A stretch of 64,000 bases of DNA from Neiella marina (GCF_002165625.1 NZ_NGNS01000012.1:1-64000), one strand, 5' to 3'. Counted from the stretch's first letter, positions 6,940-17,156 are shown. Translations and numbers: made by a program. The notes: generated by a model not told the origin, from the letters alone.

Positions 6940-9939
6940 TTAGAAGGTGCCACGGACACCCACGGTGTAACGAGCTTCATAGTAGTTTTGATACGCGAAC
7001 TGGTCTTTAAACTCCATGTAGTAGTTCTCGTATTCTTCTGTCACGTTAGAGCCGCTAAAGTAAACTGACACTTCATCGGTGACATCATAGCTAGCCGAGA
7101 CATCAACATAACCGGTTGACTCTTGATACAAGTTCAATGCACCCCACGCACCACCTTGGGCCGCCAAACGCTTACTACGGTAGTTGTATGCGACACGCGC
7201 TTGGAATCGATCGGCTTGATACCAACCAATCAAGTTGAATTGACGCTCGGAGTTATCTGGCAACATCAAATCATCACCATTGATATCTTTACCCTGACCT
7301 TCACTTGGCGAGTAAGTGAAGTTGGTGTCAAAACCAAAGTCTGAGAAGAAGCTGTTGTCGCCAATCAAATCGCTCATTGCGACTTTAGCGCCCACTTCCA
7401 CCCCGTCGATGGTACCGCCCTTACCTTGCACGTTAGTGGTGACTGGCACTTCGCGGCGAACAATACCGTCAGCATCTGGCACCGCACGTTGTACCGTTTG
7501 GTTTTCAGTGAAGCTGTCGATGTCAACCTTAAAGGCCGCAGCATTCAACATACTGGCTTCACCAATGTAGTACTCCAGTGAGATATCCCAGTTATCAGAA
7601 CGCCAAGGGTCAAGCTCAGGGTTACCATCTGAGGTACCAGAGGTAGCAATAAACTGGTTGAAGGTGCCACTATCAGGATCCGAATCGAGTGCATAGTTGA
7701 TGCTCAAACCATCACCCCACTGGTTCAAATCCAGCGGTACCATGTTCTTGGCAAAGGCTAAACGCAAAATCAAATCTTCGCTGATTTCATACGCCACGTT
7801 GACCGATGGTAGGTAATCGGTGTATTCGCGATTAGTGAGAATATCGCCAGCATCGGCATTGGAGTTACCGTAAGGAATACCAGCACCGGCAATGTTTTGC
7901 TTCACTGACAAATCGGTCTCAACCACTCGCATACCGGCGTTACCAGTCAAGTCACCGTCGAGGAACTCAAAGTTGGTCTGCAAGTAATAAGACAACTCTT
8001 CTAAACTAACCTCAAAACTACGACCTGGAATAATCTGCTTTCTGGTCGAGCCAAATACCCGATTGTGGAATTTTTCTGGGTTGTCATAATCCTTCGGATT
8101 AACCGCCCACATCCCTGGAATACCTTTAGCTGGGCCAAAATCGGTAATGAACTGAACGTTGTTGTACTGGTCCAGCGCCACGTTTTCCAACACCACATAA
8201 GGTTCGAATGCACCGTTGACCATTTCGCCATCGGTACATGCACCCGGCGCCGTTGAGCCGAAGGTCACGTCGGTCGCTTTCCATTGTGCCTCACACCCTG
8301 CGTTGTGGAATGGTGAAAACAAGTGGAAACGTTCGAACTCAACATCGCGATCTGACAATCGCGCGCCCATATCAACGCTAGTAATAAAGCCAGAGTCAAA
8401 GGCGTAGCTACCGTTCAAGCTAAAGGCTCGCAGGTCGGAATCGGAGTTTTCATTGTTTTCAGATGAGAACGCACCGATGTTATAGCTATCAAGGTTGGCC
8501 ATGTAGTCAGCAACGGTGGCACCTTCTCCTAAGCCACCATCGATTTCGGTATCAAACCCACCCCAACGTTGGTGTTCACCGCTGGTATCCAACGTCAACT
8601 GCGGATTTTCGCTGTAGCCCAGAGGGTTAATTTCCTGATAGCAACCGCCTTTATCACCGACAACTTCATCACCTGGGCGACATTTCTCCGCCGGCAGGAA
8701 GTTAGTGGTACGGCCCAAGGTCGTCGAACCATTGGTTAAATCACCCTCGTTGTAACCATGGCGTTTATCGCGGTTCGCTCGACCAACAATACCGCGGAAG
8801 TTACCGGTGAAGTTACCACCGTTATCATAATCCAGCTGGAAGTTAATGTTGGTTGAATCGGCTAAGTAAGAGTCATTTTGAGTAAACGATTTCAAACGTT
8901 TCGGATCAAGATTAACCGATTGCCAAGAATAGAACTCCCCGCCATCTTGCGGTGCACCGGTCGGTTTTTCACTGGTAGGAGTAAACCAATCCCAGCTTTG
9001 CCATTTGTTGGTGGCGCTCATGCCGATTTTACGGTTGTACTCTTCCTGATCGGTATAAAACACATCACCGGTAAAGACAAAGCCTTCGCCCAAATCAACT
9101 TGGAACGACGCATTTAAGCCCACCCGCTCACGCTCGGTTTCTTGGTTCCAAGCTGCAAAACCTTGTGCCCCCATGTACACGCGGCCCAGATCTTCAAGAC
9201 CCACTTGCGCATCGGTAAAGCGACCCGTCCAACCTACTTCGCCCGGGCTACCGGTGTTAAAGCCATTGTATGAGTTAGACAAAGTGACATCGGAAATGGC
9301 TGCGGCAAACAAAAAGCCGAACTTGCCGTCATTCCAATTGATCAACGCAGAAACGGCTGGATCGGTACTTTCAGTCTCAACACCATAGCGAGCTTCGGCG
9401 CTACCAGATATGGTGTAGCCAACATCAAAATCAAATGGTCGGTAGGTCTGCAAGTTGATGGTACCTGTGATACCAGCATTACCTAAGCTAGCGGTCGGTG
9501 ACTTATACACTTCAACACCACGAAACAACGGCGCGGGTACATCACCAAAATCAGGCTGACTTGAAACAACTGAATTGGCACCTTGGTATTGCTCGCCATT
9601 CATCTGAGTCACTACTTGTGGCAAACCACGAATATTGACTGAACCACCCTCACCAGCAGAACGACGAATTTGAACACCAGAGATACGCTGCAACGAATCA
9701 GAAATCGTCGCATCAGGCAGCTTACCGATATCTTCAGCGGAAATAGCATCAACAACTGAGTCCGCCGCTCGCTTGACGTTGATCGATTTTACTTGAGAAC
9801 CACGTACACCCGTTACGTGAATTACCTCTACGTCATCTCCAGGTGCTGCATCCTGGGCGAGCAAAGGTCCTGCAGTCAAACAACTAGCCACCCCTAGTGC
9901 GATTGCAGAGTATTTGAAGTTATGAGGTTTGTTTATCAT
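6940..9939 (-). CDS. TonB-dependent outer-membrane receptor
   Basis: 999-aa TonB-dependent receptor. A signal peptide (residues 1 to about 28, cut after LLAQ) is followed by a TonB-box-like VEVIHVTG, then a plug domain (SVVDAISAEDIGKLPDATISDSLQRISGVQI, here only cited by position near 60-95) and a 22-strand-type barrel ending in an aromatic residue (GVRGTF). The plug form resembles the large oligosaccharide receptors of Alteromonadales and Caulobacter. The ATG follows AGGGAC. Two identical LacI-type motifs lie upstream, and a halogenase follows downstream, so it is likely the importer of the product made by a nearby enzyme; mannan oligosaccharide is a guess from the GH5 gene. The substrate is not readable from sequence. 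Confidence 0.9.
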   Translation of the reverse strand: MINKPHNFKYSAIALGVASCLTAGPLLAQDAAPGDDVEVIHVTGVRGSQVKSINVKRAADSVVDAISAEDIGKLPDATISDSLQRISGVQIRRSAGEGGSVNIRGLPQVVTQMNGEQYQGANSVVSSQPDFGDVPAPLFRGVEVYKSPTASLGNAGITGTINLQTYRPFDFDVGYTISGSAEARYGVETESTDPAVSALINWNDGKFGFLFAAAISDVTLSNSYNGFNTGSPGEVGWTGRFTDAQVGLEDLGRVYMGAQGFAAWNQETERERVGLNASFQVDLGEGFVFTGDVFYTDQEEYNRKIGMSATNKWQSWDWFTPTSEKPTGAPQDGGEFYSWQSVNLDPKRLKSFTQNDSYLADSTNINFQLDYDNGGNFTGNFRGIVGRANRDKRHGYNEGDLTNGSTTLGRTTNFLPAEKCRPGDEVVGDKGGCYQEINPLGYSENPQLTLDTSGEHQRWGGFDTEIDGGLGEGATVADYMANLDSYNIGAFSSENNENSDSDLRAFSLNGSYAFDSGFITSVDMGARLSDRDVEFERFHLFSPFHNAGCEAQWKATDVTFGSTAPGACTDGEMVNGAFEPYVVLENVALDQYNNVQFITDFGPAKGIPGMWAVNPKDYDNPEKFHNRVFGSTRKQIIPGRSFEVSLEELSYYLQTNFEFLDGDLTGNAGMRVVETDLSVKQNIAGAGIPYGNSNADAGDILTNREYTDYLPSVNVAYEISEDLILRLAFAKNMVPLDLNQWGDGLSINYALDSDPDSGTFNQFIATSGTSDGNPELDPWRSDNWDISLEYYIGEASMLNAAAFKVDIDSFTENQTVQRAVPDADGIVRREVPVTTNVQGKGGTIDGVEVGAKVAMSDLIGDNSFFSDFGFDTNFTYSPSEGQGKDINGDDLMLPDNSERQFNLIGWYQADRFQARVAYNYRSKRLAAQGGAWGALNLYQESTGYVDVSASYDVTDEVSVYFSGSNVTEEYENYYMEFKDQFAYQNYYEARYTVGVRGTF

Positions 9940-10656
9940 CTTTTGTCCCTTTCTGGTCCTTTTAGAGTGATCTCTAGAAAGTAAACCGGTTTCATTATTA
10001 TCTTTGTATGGTTCGCACTTTCGGACTCTTTGTTATTGTTGACGAGACCCCACCACTGAAAACGTTATCTTCGCCATTTGCAGTCCTGCTACGAAGCATT
10101 AAGATTCTGGTACCTAGTCATTAAAAATGTCAAACAAACTTGTTACGGAATAGTGTGAGGTGTGTTACGTTTTTCTCTAAATGATTTTTTATGTATATAT
10201 TTCAATAATTTATACAGAATACAAGAACCCTTCTCAAATCAATGAAAACGTTATCTAGATCACTCATTATTTTTTATTTCAGCTATTAAATTTAGTTAAA
10301 AAGAGATTTGCCAGTTCAAATTAACTACAACTAAAGTATATAAATCACACAACAAAACTAAAAACGATTTCATTACGACAGTCGAATTTATTGCATCTGA
10401 GTGGCCAAAAGCAGCAACATTTAACCTTATGTTTAAATTGACAAAAAGCTATTCAAGCAAGGCCTAAGGACGTTTTTGGAGCAATCTAAAGCGTTACCAA
10501 TAACGGCATAAAATGGTCTGCCAGACGTCGGCAAAGGCAGCCATAGCCTTTGAGCCTTGTTCGATAGAGTCACACACAGTGTTTGATTTGCGTGCACTTC
10601 GGTTACAAAAATAACCTCAACAAGACTCTCTGAAGGGATAAAACACCACGCTGTTT
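9940..10656. promoter_or_regulatory. Promoter region of the TonB receptor with repeated operator
   Basis: 717-bp AT-rich gap. The 14-mer TGAAAACGTTATCT occurs twice in the same orientation, at 10057-10070 and 10243-10256, and a related palindrome GTAAACCGGTTTCAT lies at 9981-9995, about 45 bp before the receptor start. All have the central CG of LacI/GalR-family sites. The third differs from the first two and may bind another regulator. The stretch 10433-10656 holds only an unconvincing open frame, and I see no RNA gene. Confidence 0.5.
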
Positions 10657-12222
10657 TCACACTAAGGTTTGCTTTAACGAATCCCTGACCGCAGGCAGCA
10701 GTCGCCGGCTAACAGGGACTCTTTGTTCTTGGGCCAAACGCAACAACACACCGGAGCGCTCTTTCGATGGTTTCGAATCTAATGCAACCACTTCATGTAA
10801 ATTGACTAAGTAGGAACGATGCACTCGCAAGAACGTCGACGGCAGCATTTCTTCGAGCTGCTTCAGCGAGCCAGAATACAATCTCTCGTCGAGATTGGTC
10901 AGGTACAACTCCACATAGTCTCCCGCCGCCTTGCAATAAGCGATTGACGTCGTGTCGATATACTCGGTACGGCCAGCGACAGAGATTTCCAGCTTGGCAG
11001 GCGAGTTACTTTGAGCACTTTCACTAAGCTTGTATTCAAGCTTGGCAATGCGAGCCTGATCGTGTTGCAGTTGTTGAAGCTGAGCTCGGTGCTCGTTTGC
11101 TTGCTGGATGAATAAGTAACACAACAGCACAGCAATGATAGAGAAATGAATGATCTCATGAAAACCTGGGGTATTAACGACGATGGTGATCACGATAGCC
11201 AATTGCACCAGAAACCAACGCAATGTCGCTCTATGTTTGCTCACTCGCCAGTAAAGTAATAACTGCAACGAACTAATAAGTAGCGGTACAAACACTCCTG
11301 CGGTGGTTTTGGCATCAAAACCTGGGGCATATAACACCACAGCAAGGGTGCAAAGCAAACCACCATAGATCCAATGGATAGCTTGCCCAGAAGCGACTTT
11401 GAGCGAACTATAGAGTAGTAGTAGCATGCCAAAAATGACTGAACATCCGGTGACCACTAGTAGCCTGATATCGTGCCAAGGGTAGCTGTAGCTAATAAGG
11501 CCACGGGCCACTTCGGTACTCAACTGGATAGCTGCTAGCAAACATAAAACAGCAAAAAGCCGATGTGATGGCTGCCCATTTGGGCCAAAACTCAACATAC
11601 AGAAAAACAAAGCGCCGACAACAAAAGCACCAACCAACACCAAACCCCATTTGCTAAGGCGCTGGAGAAACCGCTTGGCATCACCAAATTGGCCGATGCC
11701 AATGAAATGCATCGGCGCATTGAGCGGCAATACACTGTGGTGGCCCGAGAGATGGATAACCAACTGATTAGCCCGATCTCGAACAAGCGGTTCAGGCAGG
11801 TAAAACACCGTATCCATTTGGCCTGCAACCTCAGAATCCGGCGTGCCGGGCATGCCGTTGGAACCCAACAGCTGGCCATTGAAATAGACGCTCGATGCAG
11901 CTTTACCAAACAAATACAAACCATAGGGTGGTTGCAAATACTGCCAAGACGGCTGCTGGTCAAACGTGATTAGCAGCCACAACGACTGATGCTGCGGGTC
12001 AACATCTCGAAACTGTAACGACTTGCACTCGGGCTCATTGAAATCAGGAAGCTCGTCGCGAAATTGTTCAAACTGACAAACCGTAATGGCTTGTTCGGAT
12101 GTCAATGGCAATACCACATCATTGGCCTGAGCTTCTGCAACGAATAGTAGAACCAAGCATATGATTGGTACCACCAGCCAACGACGAACGCTTCCGCAAT
12201 ATCCCAAGTTATCTCCTACCAT
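10657..12222 (-). CDS. Membrane-anchored LytTR transcriptional regulator
   Basis: 521-aa protein with a likely signal peptide (to about residue 33), an extracytoplasmic beta-rich domain (about 35-180), roughly seven hydrophobic helices (about 190-385), a short helical linker (LQQLQHDQARIAKLEYKL) and a C-terminal LytTR DNA-binding domain (about 425-515; recognisable by YCKAAGDYVELYL, FLRVHRSYLVNL and VPVSRR). This is the one-component layout of 7TM-DISM sensors joined to an output domain, so it should sense an outside ligand and bind DNA from the membrane. The start is uncertain: ATG 12222 lacks a good ribosome site, whereas TTG five codons later follows GGAG. It lies next to the TonB receptor and hydrolase; a link to either is inferred only from position. 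Confidence 0.82.
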   Translation of the reverse strand: MVGDNLGYCGSVRRWLVVPIICLVLLFVAEAQANDVVLPLTSEQAITVCQFEQFRDELPDFNEPECKSLQFRDVDPQHQSLWLLITFDQQPSWQYLQPPYGLYLFGKAASSVYFNGQLLGSNGMPGTPDSEVAGQMDTVFYLPEPLVRDRANQLVIHLSGHHSVLPLNAPMHFIGIGQFGDAKRFLQRLSKWGLVLVGAFVVGALFFCMLSFGPNGQPSHRLFAVLCLLAAIQLSTEVARGLISYSYPWHDIRLLVVTGCSVIFGMLLLLYSSLKVASGQAIHWIYGGLLCTLAVVLYAPGFDAKTTAGVFVPLLISSLQLLLYWRVSKHRATLRWFLVQLAIVITIVVNTPGFHEIIHFSIIAVLLCYLFIQQANEHRAQLQQLQHDQARIAKLEYKLSESAQSNSPAKLEISVAGRTEYIDTTSIAYCKAAGDYVELYLTNLDERLYSGSLKQLEEMLPSTFLRVHRSYLVNLHEVVALDSKPSKERSGVLLRLAQEQRVPVSRRLLPAVRDSLKQTLV

Positions 12223-12346
12223 TTATCGATATTTTCCTACCGTTAATCGGTATCAGACTGAATATTAAGGCCTTTAAACGAACTTCTCTGGTGCAAGCTG
12301 AAGTGTTGATGGAGTAATACCACTAGGCCAAACAGAGGATCATACT

Positions 12347-13852
12347 ATGCCAATTCCATCAGCAGTTAAAACGCCAGCACAGATACTGTTGCTCACTGCC
12401 GTATTTGTCGTCAGCTCAATTCATTGTCAGGTATTTGCAGCGACTAAGATTTCGCCACCGCAGTCACCAGCAGCGCTCAGCAATGAGCAAGCGATCGAGT
12501 TTCAAGCCGATAGCGGCGAGACCACCAATGCCTTCTCGGGTCATATTATGGTTACAGAGAATCGCAACAATTCCGCCAGTCGGAAAATTCGCATCAACTA
12601 TGTTCGCTTCCCTGCGACAGGGGAACATAAAGGGCCGCCAATCATTTATCTTTCCGGCGGCCCTGGCGGCTCAGGAATTGGTACCGCGAAGTGGCGGCGC
12701 TACCCTTTGTTCATGGCATTACGCAAGTATGGTGATGTCATCGCGCTTGACCAGCGCGGAACGGGTCAATCGGAACAAGCTGAGACCTGTGTATCGAGCT
12801 GGTCGCTGCCACTCAACGACAAGCTCGATGAACAATCAGTCAAGCGCGCATACACCGAAGCGGCTAAACAGTGCTTCCGCCAATGGCAGCAGCAAGGCAT
12901 TGATCCTTATGGCTACACCACCGTCCAGAATGCACTGGACATTGACGATTTGCGCCAGCACCTTGGGGCCGAAACGGTATCATTGTGGGGCATTTCATAC
13001 GGTAGTCACTTAGCACTTGCTGCCCTCAAATTATTTCCTCAGCAGATCAACAAAGTCGTCATTGCCAGTGCCGAGGGCTTAGATCAAACGGTCAAATTAC
13101 CGAGCCAAACTGATGCTTACTTCCAGCGCGTTCAGCAGCTAATCAATCAATTACCGCTAAAGCAACAAGTTCCTGATCTGGCGAAATTAATGAAACGTGT
13201 TCACCAAAAGCTGGACAACCAACCAATGACGCTGCGATTTACCTTATCTGAGGATCAAGAATCGGAGATTCTGTTTCAAAAGCCTTACTTGCAGCGTCTG
13301 GCAAGCATGATGGTTGCCGATCCGAATCAATATCTAGCCATGCTTATTCAGCTGTACCTGAGCCTTGATGCCGGTGATAGCAGCCTACTGACCCATATTC
13401 TGGAGCGAGGCGTGTTCAGCGACCAAGCTGTTAGTTTCCGTTTGATGCCGCTGGCAATGGACGTCGCATCCGGCATTAGCGAACCGCGCCTGATGCAAGT
13501 GACCGACGAAGCAAAAACCTCTCTGCTCGGGCAGTCGCTAAACTTCCCAATGCCACTACTGAACCGTTTCGATGCCAAGCTCGACTTAGGCGATGATTTT
13601 AGAGCGGGGCCGAAGAGCAAGGTACCGACCTTGCTGTTCACCGGAACGCTCGATGGTCGAACCTACCCCGAAGAACAAGCCAATGCAGTCAAGGGGTTAT
13701 CCAACCTTAGTCATATCACGGTTGAAAATGGCGGCCACAACTTGTTCACTTCATCTCCCGAAGTACTGCAGCGAATGGAGGCATTTTTTGCTGACCAGCC
13801 AGTCAGTCAGCAACCGATCAAACTGCCGCTGCCACAACTTAAAATGCAATAG
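12347..13852 (+). CDS. Secreted alpha/beta hydrolase, peptidase S33 type
   Basis: 501-aa alpha/beta hydrolase with an N-terminal signal peptide (hydrophobic stretch about 12-31). Seen: oxyanion region YLSGGPGGSG, the ALDQRGTGQS block, a nucleophile elbow G-I-S-Y-G with Ser217, a late TGTLDGRTYPEEQ carrying the likely acid, and ENGGHN with the catalytic His. The GGPGGSG and GISYG patterns and the C-terminal TAP-like part fit prolyl or tripeptidyl aminopeptidases. It probably trims peptides in the periplasm; ester hydrolysis is the alternative. AGAGGA precedes the ATG. It is divergent from the LytTR gene and convergent with the sigma-factor gene, so it stands alone as a transcription unit. Confidence 0.78.
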   Translation: MPIPSAVKTPAQILLLTAVFVVSSIHCQVFAATKISPPQSPAALSNEQAIEFQADSGETTNAFSGHIMVTENRNNSASRKIRINYVRFPATGEHKGPPIIYLSGGPGGSGIGTAKWRRYPLFMALRKYGDVIALDQRGTGQSEQAETCVSSWSLPLNDKLDEQSVKRAYTEAAKQCFRQWQQQGIDPYGYTTVQNALDIDDLRQHLGAETVSLWGISYGSHLALAALKLFPQQINKVVIASAEGLDQTVKLPSQTDAYFQRVQQLINQLPLKQQVPDLAKLMKRVHQKLDNQPMTLRFTLSEDQESEILFQKPYLQRLASMMVADPNQYLAMLIQLYLSLDAGDSSLLTHILERGVFSDQAVSFRLMPLAMDVASGISEPRLMQVTDEAKTSLLGQSLNFPMPLLNRFDAKLDLGDDFRAGPKSKVPTLLFTGTLDGRTYPEEQANAVKGLSNLSHITVENGGHNLFTSSPEVLQRMEAFFADQPVSQQPIKLPLPQLKMQ

Positions 13853-13878
13853 CCGATCTCATAGCGCGCCGCAGCAAA

Positions 13879-15501
13879 TTAACTTGCTTGGCGGCGCCCC
13901 ATCCGTTGCCGTACCTTGTTTGAGTGCCATGCAGCCGGCACGATAACCAGTACCGCAATTGCAGCCAGCGCCCAAACATAATATTGATTTAGTGCTGCTA
14001 AGTTGGCTATGGCCGCGGCCTGCTCGTTATTGACTTGCTGGGCAATAGCGAACTGGCCGATAGCGGCTTCTTTGGCGGCAGAAAAACCACCGCTGATGGC
14101 ACTTTGCCAGCCAATCGCTGACAGAGATGCAAATGCTTTATAAGCGATGGCGGAAGCTCCAAAGCCAATCACGCCAATGGCGACCGTGCCAGTCGCTAGA
14201 ATACCGATCCCAATGACGCCGACGCTCGCAACGCCAACGGCCACAATACCGACAGAAATGGGAGCAACGGCCACCGCGCCCCACGCAAACAGCACACCAT
14301 AGGCGATATCTCCACCGGCAATCCAAGCCACGACCGGACCGTCATTGGCCTCAGGCATGCCGAGGCGAAAATGCACCAGAGGAATACCCAACACACGCAA
14401 ACGGCTTTTGTACTCGCGTTCACTGCCAGTAGGATGATCGCAAAACGCCGCTGGATTGGTGAGTCGCTCCTGCGCTCGTAATCTTGGCATGCCGACCAAC
14501 ATGGCCCGCAGCAACATCATGTAGCTGACAATAAACACACCGACAAACACTTGCGACGCAGTAATAAACAAGCCAGCACTTGCGCTGCTGCTGTGTGCGA
14601 TAAAACGCAACAAAAACATGCCGCCAACATACAAGCCCGCAAACAGCAGAAATAGCACAGTAAAACGGATGACGTTGCGGCGCTCTCGCTCGGTACGAGA
14701 TTGAGCTAAACCGGCACGGAGGCCAAAGTAAGCACTAATCAGGCCTGAAAAACTGCCAATCACGGCAACAATGCTGGTCCACTTAAACAATGAGCCAGTT
14801 TTGGCGGCACCTGCGCTGAGAGCCGCGGCCTTAACCGGCGGCGAGATAGTGCTAACCACTGTCATCACTGCAATGGTAAATGCGGCGCCAGGGCCACTTT
14901 TCGACAAGGTATCTTCAACGAAGTTAATCATGGCTTGTTGCAATAGTTTGCGGCCACGGGACAGACGCTGTTTGACCGCGTCTTGTGACAACTCTAAATC
15001 ATCGGCAAGCTGCTCCACACTGCGATGTTCGCGGTAGAAAAGGACCAAGGGTTCGCGGTAGTTGTGCGGCATGTTCTCGAGCGTTTGCCACAGCAAAGCG
15101 TGCTGTTGCTGCTCGATTGCTCCTTGTTCAACCATGCTTGCCTGACAAGCGCGATCATTGCGCTCCGATAACGCCTCAGCCCCCTGCTCGGGCTGACTCG
15201 CTTGCTTGCGCCGATGACGGCTGACTTTAAATCTTAAAATGCCACACAGCCAAGCTTTCAGTCGCTCAGGATCGCGCAGCGTATCGAGCTTTTTCCATGC
15301 CTCAACAAAAGCTTCCTGAGCGATGTCTTCGCTATGCTTAATGTCACCTACCGCAGCATAGGCAATCGAGCACAGCAGGCCTTGGTAGCGCCTGACGATC
15401 TCGGCAAAGGCGTCATGATCATTGCCCAATGACGCCACCACCAAAGCTGCATCAGTGGCGTCGGATATGGCATCGGATAGCGCAACAGCAGTCTTAAACA
15501 T
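13879..15501 (-). CDS. ECF-type sigma factor fused to a multi-span membrane domain
   Basis: 540-aa protein; I used ATG 15501, which has AAGG 8 bases upstream, over the preceding TTG. Residues about 20-90 form sigma region 2 (FAEIVRRYQGLL, SEDIAQEAFVEAWKKL) and about 130-185 region 4 (LENMPHNYREPLVLFY, then a helix-turn-helix LADDLELSQDAVKQRLSRG). After residue 200 it continues for 340 residues with several membrane helices and a Gly/Ala-rich hydrophobic stretch (about 395-470) with a recurring V-G-x-x-x-V-G pattern. ECF sigma factors are usually about 200 aa and restrained by a separate membrane anti-sigma factor. Here no anti-sigma gene is adjacent and the membrane part is in cis, which may replace it (inference). 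It is convergent with the hydrolase gene. Confidence 0.8.
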   Translation of the reverse strand: MFKTAVALSDAISDATDAALVVASLGNDHDAFAEIVRRYQGLLCSIAYAAVGDIKHSEDIAQEAFVEAWKKLDTLRDPERLKAWLCGILRFKVSRHRRKQASQPEQGAEALSERNDRACQASMVEQGAIEQQQHALLWQTLENMPHNYREPLVLFYREHRSVEQLADDLELSQDAVKQRLSRGRKLLQQAMINFVEDTLSKSGPGAAFTIAVMTVVSTISPPVKAAALSAGAAKTGSLFKWTSIVAVIGSFSGLISAYFGLRAGLAQSRTERERRNVIRFTVLFLLFAGLYVGGMFLLRFIAHSSSASAGLFITASQVFVGVFIVSYMMLLRAMLVGMPRLRAQERLTNPAAFCDHPTGSEREYKSRLRVLGIPLVHFRLGMPEANDGPVVAWIAGGDIAYGVLFAWGAVAVAPISVGIVAVGVASVGVIGIGILATGTVAIGVIGFGASAIAYKAFASLSAIGWQSAISGGFSAAKEAAIGQFAIAQQVNNEQAAAIANLAALNQYYVWALAAIAVLVIVPAAWHSNKVRQRMGRRQAS

Positions 15502-15599
15502 CAAATCATGCCTTTTTCATCAGTTTAAAACCTAAAGGTGCCAACTCATTGCTTAAAGGTGACAGAATCTCCTCAATATTTGTATTACCTCGCCGGGAA

Positions 15600-17156
15600 T
15601 TAAAAACCTAGCGGGATACCAAAGGCGAAAAAAGTCACCAACAGCAACGTCCAAGAAATCAAGAACACCACCGAGTATGGCACCATCATGGCAATTAAAT
15701 CACCAAACGACAGATCGGGTTTGTACTTACGCATAAAGGCCAAAATCACCCCTGCATAGCTCATCATCGGGGTAATAATATTGGTGGATGAATCAGCCAC
15801 GCGATATGCCGCAGTGACCATATCAGGTGTCATGGACGAGTTGACCTGATACAACATTGGAATAAATATCGGCCCGAGTAACATCCACTTCGATGTCAGC
15901 CCTCCGACAAATAAGTTAATCACCGCCGTTGTCAAAATAAAGCCAACTATTAGCAAGATGGGAAACTGTTGCAACCCCAGCCATTGCAGGAAGCTGGCGC
16001 CAAGATAGGTGACATAAGTACCAAGACCTGAATAACCAAGCAGGCCGAGAAAGTTGTAGCAGAAAAAGGTCAATACCAAAATGTAACCCATGGTGTTCAT
16101 TTGACTCACCATGGCTTGCACCACATCCATCAGCTTGGTGAATTTCCCTGCGGCGAAACCAAAAGCTACCCCGACTATGGTGAATACCATAGCAATCAAT
16201 AAGATAACATTGTTCAAATAAGGAGAGATGGTTTTGCCCGTGTCATCTACGTAGGTCGCTAACGGCCCAGTTGCTAACAACACGATAAGCAACAGCGACA
16301 CCACTAGCCCCCAAAATGCGGCTCGCAAACCGCGCTGCTCTTGTGGCGTGACAGCAAAGTCTGATAAGTCAATTTCGTCCGGAAGCTGGTATGTCATGTT
16401 CGCTAATCGCGGTGCAACAAATCGATTGGTGACCCAAGCGCCAAGGAATGCCAATAAAAACGTCGACACAAAGATAAAGTAATAGTGCATGGTGGCTGGT
16501 GTCAGCGGTGTGCCATCACCCGCAGCAAAAGGAACCCCCTGTGATTCAGCGAACACCTTGGCATTCATTCCAAGGATGACATCTACCGGAGTGGCTGGAA
16601 TCAGATTGGCGCTAAAACCGGCAGAAACTCCTGCGAACGCAGCAGCCATACCAATCAACGGGTTTTTACCCAAACCAGCATAAAGCAAGCCTGCCAACGG
16701 AATAAGCACCAAGTAGCCAGCATCGGTGGCTATCGAACTCATAATACCGAGGAAAACCACGGCCGGCGCTAAAAAGCGATCACTCAATCGGGTTCCTAGC
16801 TTTTTAATCACCGCCGTCAGCAACCCAGAATGCTCGGCCACGCCAACGCCCAGCATCACAATCAGAATCACGCCAAGGACACCATTGCCAAATGCCAACC
16901 AGTTTTGCAGCAGGGCATTATCGAACAACCAGCGAACATGTTCTGTCGCGGTCATATCCTTGATTGTGTGTGTGATGGCGCCGCCATCTAACCCTTGAGT
17001 CTCAAATTTCAAGCCTCCCACCAGCGCCGTTGCAACAACAGCGAATACCAGCAGGAACATGAAGATAACGACAGGATCGGGAATAGCTTTACCAATCCTT
17101 TCAATCATCGACGGGCTGCCTTCCGAAGCAGAATCAAGTTTATTGGCTTCAGCCAT
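15600..17156 (-). CDS. AbgT-family transporter
   Basis: 518-aa inner-membrane protein of the AbgT family (p-aminobenzoyl-glutamate importer / sulfonamide exporter family). Family features seen: a short hydrophilic N-terminus, IPDPVVIFMFLLVF opening helix 1, about 10-13 hydrophobic spans, NLIPATPVDVILG around one re-entrant loop and DSSTNIITPMMSYAG near the C-terminus. Start ATG 17154-17156 has AGAGG seven bases upstream and is preferred to an in-frame TTG two codons earlier. Members use proton coupling; substrate may be a folate breakdown product, or it may export antimetabolites. No abgAB hydrolase genes are nearby, so the exporter or peptide/dicarboxylate role stays open. Confidence 0.85.
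   Translation of the reverse strand: MAEANKLDSASEGSPSMIERIGKAIPDPVVIFMFLLVFAVVATALVGGLKFETQGLDGGAITHTIKDMTATEHVRWLFDNALLQNWLAFGNGVLGVILIVMLGVGVAEHSGLLTAVIKKLGTRLSDRFLAPAVVFLGIMSSIATDAGYLVLIPLAGLLYAGLGKNPLIGMAAAFAGVSAGFSANLIPATPVDVILGMNAKVFAESQGVPFAAGDGTPLTPATMHYYFIFVSTFLLAFLGAWVTNRFVAPRLANMTYQLPDEIDLSDFAVTPQEQRGLRAAFWGLVVSLLLIVLLATGPLATYVDDTGKTISPYLNNVILLIAMVFTIVGVAFGFAAGKFTKLMDVVQAMVSQMNTMGYILVLTFFCYNFLGLLGYSGLGTYVTYLGASFLQWLGLQQFPILLIVGFILTTAVINLFVGGLTSKWMLLGPIFIPMLYQVNSSMTPDMVTAAYRVADSSTNIITPMMSYAGVILAFMRKYKPDLSFGDLIAMMVPYSVVFLISWTLLLVTFFAFGIPLGF

Noticed and set aside
10433-10660. 75-codon minus-strand frame overlapping the LytTR stop by GTGA
   Set aside because: No family features, unlikely composition, no ribosome site beyond the overlap; the region looks like an intergenic tail.
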